NCBI GenBank assembly: GCA_000612485.1
Contig: CP007494.1
Location: 1,612,001-1,676,000, forward strand
Direction of reading: 5' to 3'
Origin: Bordetella holmesii ATCC 51541
GTDB taxonomy: Bacteria > Pseudomonadota > Gammaproteobacteria > Burkholderiales > Burkholderiaceae_B
DNA: 64,000 nt
Below are positions 60,058 to 64,000 of the stretch, piece by piece; within the stretch, counting starts at the first letter, position 1, and each line of letters opens with the position of its first letter. Below the pieces are notes generated by a model. It saw nothing but the letters and a program-made list of their open reading frames with translations, was not told the origin of the DNA and ran no database searches. The position numbers and the translations under genes were made by a program.

Positions 60058-61572
60058 ATGGTAGATATTCAGACCCTCGGGGTGGTGGGCGCCGGCGCAA
60101 TGGGCCGAGGCATCGTTCAGATCGCGGCCCAGGCAGGCCTTGACGTACGTCTGTACGACACCAACGCCGAGGCCGTGGCCGCAGCGCGGGATGCGCTGGC
60201 ACAAACGTGGGACAAGCTGGTCCAAAAAGGCAAATTGAGCGCCGATGCGGCTCAGGCGGCGTTGGGGCATGTGCTGCCCGCGCATGCGCTGGCCGAGCTG
60301 GCGGATTGCCAGTTGGTGGTCGAAGCCATCGTCGAGCGCCTGGACGTCAAGCGTGATCTGTTTGCACAGTTGGAGTCCATCGTCAGTGCGGATTGCATTC
60401 TGGCTTCCAACACCTCGTCGCTGTCGATCACTGCCATCGCGGCGGCCTGCCAGCATCCCGAGCGTGTGGTGGGTTTTCACTTCTTCAACCCTGTGCCCCT
60501 GATGAAGGTGGTAGAGGTGATCGACGGGCTGCGCAGTGCGCCGGCGACCGGTGACGCGCTGGCGGCTCTGGCGCGCCGCATGGGTCACACGTCGGTGCGC
60601 GCCAAGGATATGCCAGGGTTCATCGTCAATCACGCCGGTCGTGGCATGAACACCGAAGGTTTGCGCGCGGCCCAGGAGGCGGTGGCCTCCTTCGATCAGA
60701 TCGACGCCATCATGCGCGAGCAGGCCGGCTTTCGCATGGGCCCTTTCGAGTTGCTGGATCTGACTGCGCTGGATGTTTCGCATCCGGTGATGGAGTCCAT
60801 CTACCGTCAGTTCTTTGACGAACCGCGCTTCCGTCCTTCGCCCATCACCACGGTGCGCCTGGCAGGCGGTCTTCTGGGCCGCAAAGTGGGCGAAGGGTTT
60901 TACGTCTACAAAGATGGCCAGAAGCAGGTGCCGGCAGAACCCGCCGTGCCGCCGTTGCCTGCCGGCCTGCGCGTCTGGGTCAGTCCGGCTCATGCCGAAG
61001 GTCAGGCGCGCGCCCAGGCGCTGTTGCGCCAGCTGGGTGTCGAACCCGTGCAGGCAGACACGGCGCCGGCCGATGCACTGCTGGTGGTCACCCCGTTGGG
61101 CGAGGACGTCTCGACCTGCGTGGCCAGCCAGCGGCTCGATGGCGCCCGCGTGGTGGGGTTGGATGTGCTCAATGATTTCGCGGCCAGCCGCCGTCGCACC
61201 ATCATGACCTCGCCGGCCACCGAGCCGCGCTGGCGCGATGCCGCGCATGCGCTCTTTGCCAACGACGCGGTGGCTGTCAGCGTCATCGACGATTCGCCCG
61301 GCTTTATCGCACAACGCATCGTCGCGACGATCGTCAATATTGCCTGCGACATCGCGCAGCAGCGCATTGCCACGCCCGAGGACATCGATCAGGCGGTGCA
61401 CCTGGGCCTGGGCTATCCCAAGGGGCCGCTGGCCCTGGGCGACAGCCTGGGTGCGGCGCGCATACTGGAAATCCTGCGCAGTATGGAGCGCGTCACGGGT
61501 GATCCGCGGTATCGCCCCAGCCTCTGGTTGCAACGTCGCGTGCAGTTGGGCCTGCCTTTGACGCAAGCCTGA
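60058..61572 (+). CDS. 3-hydroxyacyl-CoA dehydrogenase
   Basis: NAD-dependent enzyme (504 aa). The Rossmann motif is GVVGAGAMGRGIVQIAAQAG at residue 9. SNTSSLSITAIA, HFFNPVPLMKVVEVI (catalytic His) and FIVNHAGRGMNTEG are conserved. The length and the second C-terminal 3HCDH domain (IAQRIVATIVNIACDIAQQR) match the PaaH/PaaC-type long form rather than the 280-residue form. The start has AGGAGAG upstream. Last gene of the cluster, before a terminator. Confidence 0.93.
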   Translation: MVDIQTLGVVGAGAMGRGIVQIAAQAGLDVRLYDTNAEAVAAARDALAQTWDKLVQKGKLSADAAQAALGHVLPAHALAELADCQLVVEAIVERLDVKRDLFAQLESIVSADCILASNTSSLSITAIAAACQHPERVVGFHFFNPVPLMKVVEVIDGLRSAPATGDALAALARRMGHTSVRAKDMPGFIVNHAGRGMNTEGLRAAQEAVASFDQIDAIMREQAGFRMGPFELLDLTALDVSHPVMESIYRQFFDEPRFRPSPITTVRLAGGLLGRKVGEGFYVYKDGQKQVPAEPAVPPLPAGLRVWVSPAHAEGQARAQALLRQLGVEPVQADTAPADALLVVTPLGEDVSTCVASQRLDGARVVGLDVLNDFAASRRRTIMTSPATEPRWRDAAHALFANDAVAVSVIDDSPGFIAQRIVATIVNIACDIAQQRIATPEDIDQAVHLGLGYPKGPLALGDSLGAARILEILRSMERVTGDPRYRPSLWLQRRVQLGLPLTQA

Positions 61573-61590
61573 TATATAAAACCCGTTAAA

Positions 61591-61621
61591 AACGGCGCTC
61601 AGTTCATGCCTGAGCGCCGTT
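61591..61621. terminator. Bidirectional terminator
   Basis: AACGGCGCTCAG (61591-61602) pairs with CTGAGCGCCGTT (61610-61621), a perfect 12-bp stem with a 7-base loop. TTCTTTA follows on the plus strand, and an A-rich stretch precedes, giving T's on the minus strand. It ends both the 3-hydroxyacyl-CoA dehydrogenase transcript and the convergent cytochrome gene. Confidence 0.88.
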
Positions 61622-61654
61622 TCTTTATGCCTGCGGCCAGCCGCTGCGTGCCGT

Positions 61655-62542
61655 CTACTTGGCCGCGTTGACCATGTACTGCACGGCGGCGCGGATGTCG
61701 TCTTCCGAGGCAGTCGTCGCGCCACCCTTGGGGGGCATGACACCCTTGCCGTTGATGGCCACCTTCACCATGGCATCCAGGCCAGTCGCGATATAAGGCG
61801 CCCACGCGGCCTTGTCGCCGAACTTTGGCGCATTGGCCACCCCCGTGCCATGACAGGCGAAACAGGTGCTCTTGTAGAGCGCTTCGCCTGCCGGGTTCAC
61901 GGCTGCAGCTTGATCGGGCGCCGGCTCGGGGGCTGGGGCAACCGGCGGATTGGCCGGCATGGCAGCGGCCGGCGCCGTTGGCACGGCTGCAGCATCGGCT
62001 GCCGCCTCGGTTTCGGGTCCGGTCTCTGGTTTGGGTTCGGCCGGCTCGGGCAGATCGCCACCGGATTTGTTGGCCATATAGACCACGGCGCGGGCGACTT
62101 CGAAATCGCTCAGCGCCGGATTGCCGCCCTTGGCAGGCATGGCCCCTTTGCCGTGCAACGCGACATCGAGCATGGCGTCGAAACCGCCTTGGATGAAAGG
62201 CCCCCAGGCGGCCTTATCGCCCACCTTGGGCGCGCCGGCAACGCCGGCGGTATGACAGGCCGTACAGACGGCGGCAAACACCTGTTCGCCGGTCTTGTAG
62301 ACGCGCGGCGCATTGGCGTCGACCAGCTCAAAGCCTGCCACGGGAGCGATGCGTTTATTAGTGGCGTCTTCGGATAGCGTGTCCGAGCCCGCGCCCACCT
62401 GGGTGCCTGATACGACCAGGTTGACCAGCAGGATGATGACAACGATGGGGACGATGAATGACAGTACGATCGTGACGATCAACTGCCGGGGTGTCTTGAT
62501 GGGGGAGGAGTGTTCTTCGACGTGATCCTGCTCGTTGCTCAT
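61655..62542 (-). CDS. Membrane-anchored di-haem cytochrome c (c5-type)
   Basis: Periplasmic electron carrier (295 aa). One N-terminal membrane anchor (residues about 20-45) is followed by two class I cytochrome c domains. The haem sites are CTACH with axial Met in GAMPAKGG, and CFACH with axial Met in GVMPPKGG. A Pro/Ala/Glu-rich linker of about 50 residues joins them, so the gene looks like an internal duplication. It probably links the bc1 complex to an oxidase. Gene stands alone. Confidence 0.92.
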   Translation of the reverse strand: MSNEQDHVEEHSSPIKTPRQLIVTIVLSFIVPIVVIILLVNLVVSGTQVGAGSDTLSEDATNKRIAPVAGFELVDANAPRVYKTGEQVFAAVCTACHTAGVAGAPKVGDKAAWGPFIQGGFDAMLDVALHGKGAMPAKGGNPALSDFEVARAVVYMANKSGGDLPEPAEPKPETGPETEAAADAAAVPTAPAAAMPANPPVAPAPEPAPDQAAAVNPAGEALYKSTCFACHGTGVANAPKFGDKAAWAPYIATGLDAMVKVAINGKGVMPPKGGATTASEDDIRAAVQYMVNAAK

Positions 62543-62745
62543 ATCCTAATCCTGCTAATCGGAACGCCTGGTGGCGGAATCAGACTGACACGACAACTGA
62601 ACGCAACTACGAGGTGGGCCGGAGCAAGAACAAACCCTCCGGCCTGCAGTGAACGATCGATTATATAACGGCAAGCGGAGTCGACATCCGAATTGGGGTA
62701 AGTCCCCAACGGCGGATGAAAAAATGGGTACAATAGCGCCGCGCT

Positions 62746-62820
62746 GTGCCCGTAGTTCAATGGATAGAATGAGAGTTTCCGAAGCTCTTGATACAGGTTC
62801 GATTCCTGTCGGGCGCGCCA
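62746..62820 (+). tRNA. tRNA-Arg (anticodon CCG)
   Basis: The acceptor stem GTGCCCG (62746-62752) pairs with CGGGCGC, followed by discriminator G and an encoded CCA (62818-62820). The anticodon loop TTCCGAA (62777-62783) contains CCG. The T arm carries GGTTCGATTCC. The D arm is ordinary. It reads the CGG codon, common in this GC-rich genome. Confidence 0.95.
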
Positions 62821-63042
62821 CTCCCCCAGTTTCTGGATGTGCGCGGTAAGTACGCGGCCTTCCCTCTTCGCCTGGCGCCGGCGCTTCAGTCCGGCACGGA
62901 CCCACGGTCCGATCAGGCCCTGCCCCCAGCGTCTCGTGCATCTCGGTTATCGGCTCGTCTGCCGCGTCGCAGGGCCATCGTCAACGTGCTCCCGGTGTGG
63001 CCGGCTGCCGGATGGGGCAGGCCACCGCGCCAAGCCCGGCCG
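62821..63042. other. Stretch without a recognisable gene after tRNA-Arg
   Basis: Neither strand holds a convincing frame with a start, ribosome site and family match. Short frames on both strands are rich in Arg, Pro and Ala, as expected for random GC-rich DNA. It adjoins the ketoacyl-synthase remnant and is probably part of the same decayed locus. Confidence 0.5.
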
Positions 63043-63198
63043 CTAGCGTGGCGCCGCGTCAGCGACGGATCTGAAGGCCAGGACGGCATTGTTGCCGCCC
63101 ATGCCAAAGGAGTTGCTGACGGCGGTGTGCAGCGCGGGAAGCTCGCGTGTGCCTTCAGCGATATAGTCCAGATCGCAATGTGGGTCGCCCGCGGCCCA
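63043..63198 (-). pseudogene. C-terminal remnant of a beta-ketoacyl-ACP synthase (FabF type)
   Basis: Reading the minus strand, AAGDPHCDLDYIAEGTRELP is followed by LHTAVSNSFGMGGNNAVLAF and a stop at 63043. These are the closing motifs of KAS I/II enzymes, including the conserved SNSFGFGG-type loop. Only about 50 of some 410 residues remain, and the catalytic Cys-His-His are gone. Its 5' side is joined to the start of another small gene (63241), which shows a deletion. Confidence 0.72.
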
Positions 63199-63241
63199 GA
63201 AAAGCGTCGGCGGCCAGAGTGAGAAAAATCAGGCGGCGCAT
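63155..63241 (-). pseudogene. Start of a small exported protein, fused by deletion to the ketoacyl-synthase remnant
   Basis: ATG 63241 with AGGAGA upstream begins MRRLIFLTLAA, a signal-peptide-like start. After residue 15 or so the sequence runs into the FabF remnant in the wrong frame and stops at 63155. It lies 36 bases after gshA, in the same direction, so it was probably the next gene of that operon. Its own function cannot be told from what is left. Confidence 0.45.
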
Positions 63242-63277
63242 GCACATTCTCCTGCGATGGCGGCCGCCTGAGGCGCT

Positions 63278-64000
63278 TTACGTAGCGTCGCGGGCCGGCA
63301 GCGGATTTTTCAACGCGGCGTGGTAACGCGCCACATAGGTGTCAAAGTCTACCGTATCGGATTGCTCGATCTGTCGCTGCTGCTCGAGCGATGCCTGAGC
63401 GGCCTGGGCATAGGCCTGAGCCTGCTGCGGCGGCAGCGGTGACTCGCGCAGCGTGCGCGCATGAGCCTGGCTTTGCGCCAGGGTGTAGTCCTGGAAAGAC
63501 AAGCCGCTGGCGCGCAGTTCGGCCAACACGCGGGCTGACGGTGTCAGGTCTGGATCGCGCAATTTGGCGCGCTGCTGCTCGAGGGCCTGTGCGTAAGCCT
63601 GGCCTCCGAGGGCCTGGTCATAAAGCGCGGCATACTGAGCGATCTGGTCGAGCAACTCGTCACCCCATTGCGCCAGGCCGATGGCCTGGCCATCGCGGTC
63701 CAGCATCAGGTCAGGTTTGCGGCCTTCCTTGACCACCGTGGCGAAGTTGTCGGCACTGCGCTGACAGTAGCCCTGCTGGGAGAAGAAAGGGCTTTCCGAG
63801 ACCGCACAGAACAGCAGGAAAGCATCCACGAAGCGCGCCGTCTGGGCCGACAGGCCGGTCGGCTCGTGCGGATCGATGTCCAGACAACGGACTTCGACGT
63901 ACTGCACGCCGCGTTCGGCCAGCGCGGTGATCGGCCGTTCGCCGCGCCCGGTGGCGCGCTTGGGGCGGATGCTGGAGTAGTACTCGTTTTCGATCTGCAG
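63278..64000 (-). CDS. gshA: Glutamate-cysteine ligase, C-terminal part
   Basis: First enzyme of glutathione synthesis; the 5' part lies beyond the window. The frame is open to 64000: ENEYYSSIRPKR, GVQYVEVRCLDIDPHEPTGL and FVDAFLLFCAVSESPFFS are hallmark stretches of proteobacterial GshA (substrate-binding arginines and carboxylates). About 240 residues are visible, ending NPLPARDAT. The Gln/Ala-rich C-terminal helix is ordinary for the family. Confidence 0.93.
   Translation of the reverse strand: MQIENEYYSSIRPKRATGRGERPITALAERGVQYVEVRCLDIDPHEPTGLSAQTARFVDAFLLFCAVSESPFFSQQGYCQRSADNFATVVKEGRKPDLMLDRDGQAIGLAQWGDELLDQIAQYAALYDQALGGQAYAQALEQQRAKLRDPDLTPSARVLAELRASGLSFQDYTLAQSQAHARTLRESPLPPQQAQAYAQAAQASLEQQRQIEQSDTVDFDTYVARYHAALKNPLPARDAT

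Overview
The window is a high-GC, gene-dense stretch of a betaproteobacterial chromosome from the family Alcaligenaceae. Gene order (atpIBEFHAGDC, then hemE, priA and rep; rpe-gph-trpEGDC) fits Bordetella. The strongest clue is a pair of 1,043-bp-class insertion sequences whose transposase I recognise from memory as IS481, the element that is multicopy in B. pertussis and B. holmesii. With the many broken genes this suggests a host-restricted Bordetella, with B. holmesii a good guess. The species is an inference from memory, not a search result.

Layout. 1-8012 (+): the end of a formate dehydrogenase-N operon (fdnG, fdnH, fdnI, fdhE) followed by the whole selenocysteine machinery (selA, selB, tRNA-Sec, selD). 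8039-10233: a frameshifted LysR regulator, a DsbA-fold isomerase with a probable internal deletion, and the two ends of a collapsed short-chain dehydrogenase. 10234-15902 (-): rpe, gph, a Trp-rich leader peptide with a terminator (attenuator), then trpE, trpG, trpD, trpC. 16008-20654 (+): apaG, mltA, a UbiH-type hydroxylase, dsbC and a D-2-hydroxyacid dehydrogenase. 20693-27345: ttcA, folB, a frameshifted FAD oxidoreductase, an M61 peptidase, an enoyl-CoA hydratase and a secreted DUF1254-type protein. 27346-35151 (+): promoter, structured leader and the complete F1Fo ATP synthase operon, closed by a strong terminator. 35277-38134: a Fis-type regulator gene split by two tandem IS481 copies. 38217-43845 (+): hemE, priA, rep.

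43868-52539 (-) is a peptide-type ABC importer operon with three hydrolases (M20 peptidase, alpha/beta hydrolase, AstE-like deacylase). It is decaying: permease B carries an in-frame stop, and the binding protein carries a frameshift, an in-frame stop and a 39-bp tandem duplication. 52868-54097 (-): a small frameshifted gene behind two matching palindromes, and nnrD. 54175-61572: an acyl-CoA degradation cluster (two enoyl-CoA hydratases, a nitronate-monooxygenase-like flavoprotein, TetR regulator, acyl-CoA dehydrogenase, CaiB-type CoA transferase, 3-hydroxyacyl-CoA dehydrogenase). 61655-64000: a di-haem cytochrome c, tRNA-Arg(CCG), a ketoacyl synthase remnant and the 3' part of gshA.

Three themes run through the window. 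(1) Formate oxidation is co-located with everything needed to insert selenocysteine. (2) RNA-level control is visible at trp (attenuator) and possible at atp (a four-armed leader with alternative pairings, and intercistronic hairpins). (3) Gene decay is heavy: single-base indels, two Trp-to-TGA stops, in-frame deletions and IS insertion. Some of the single-base indels lie in short G or C runs and could be sequencing errors; the stops, large deletions and IS insertions are unlikely to be. I see no clearly new defence or biosynthetic system. The best candidates for something undescribed are the atp leader RNA and the twin palindrome operator near 53.15 kb.
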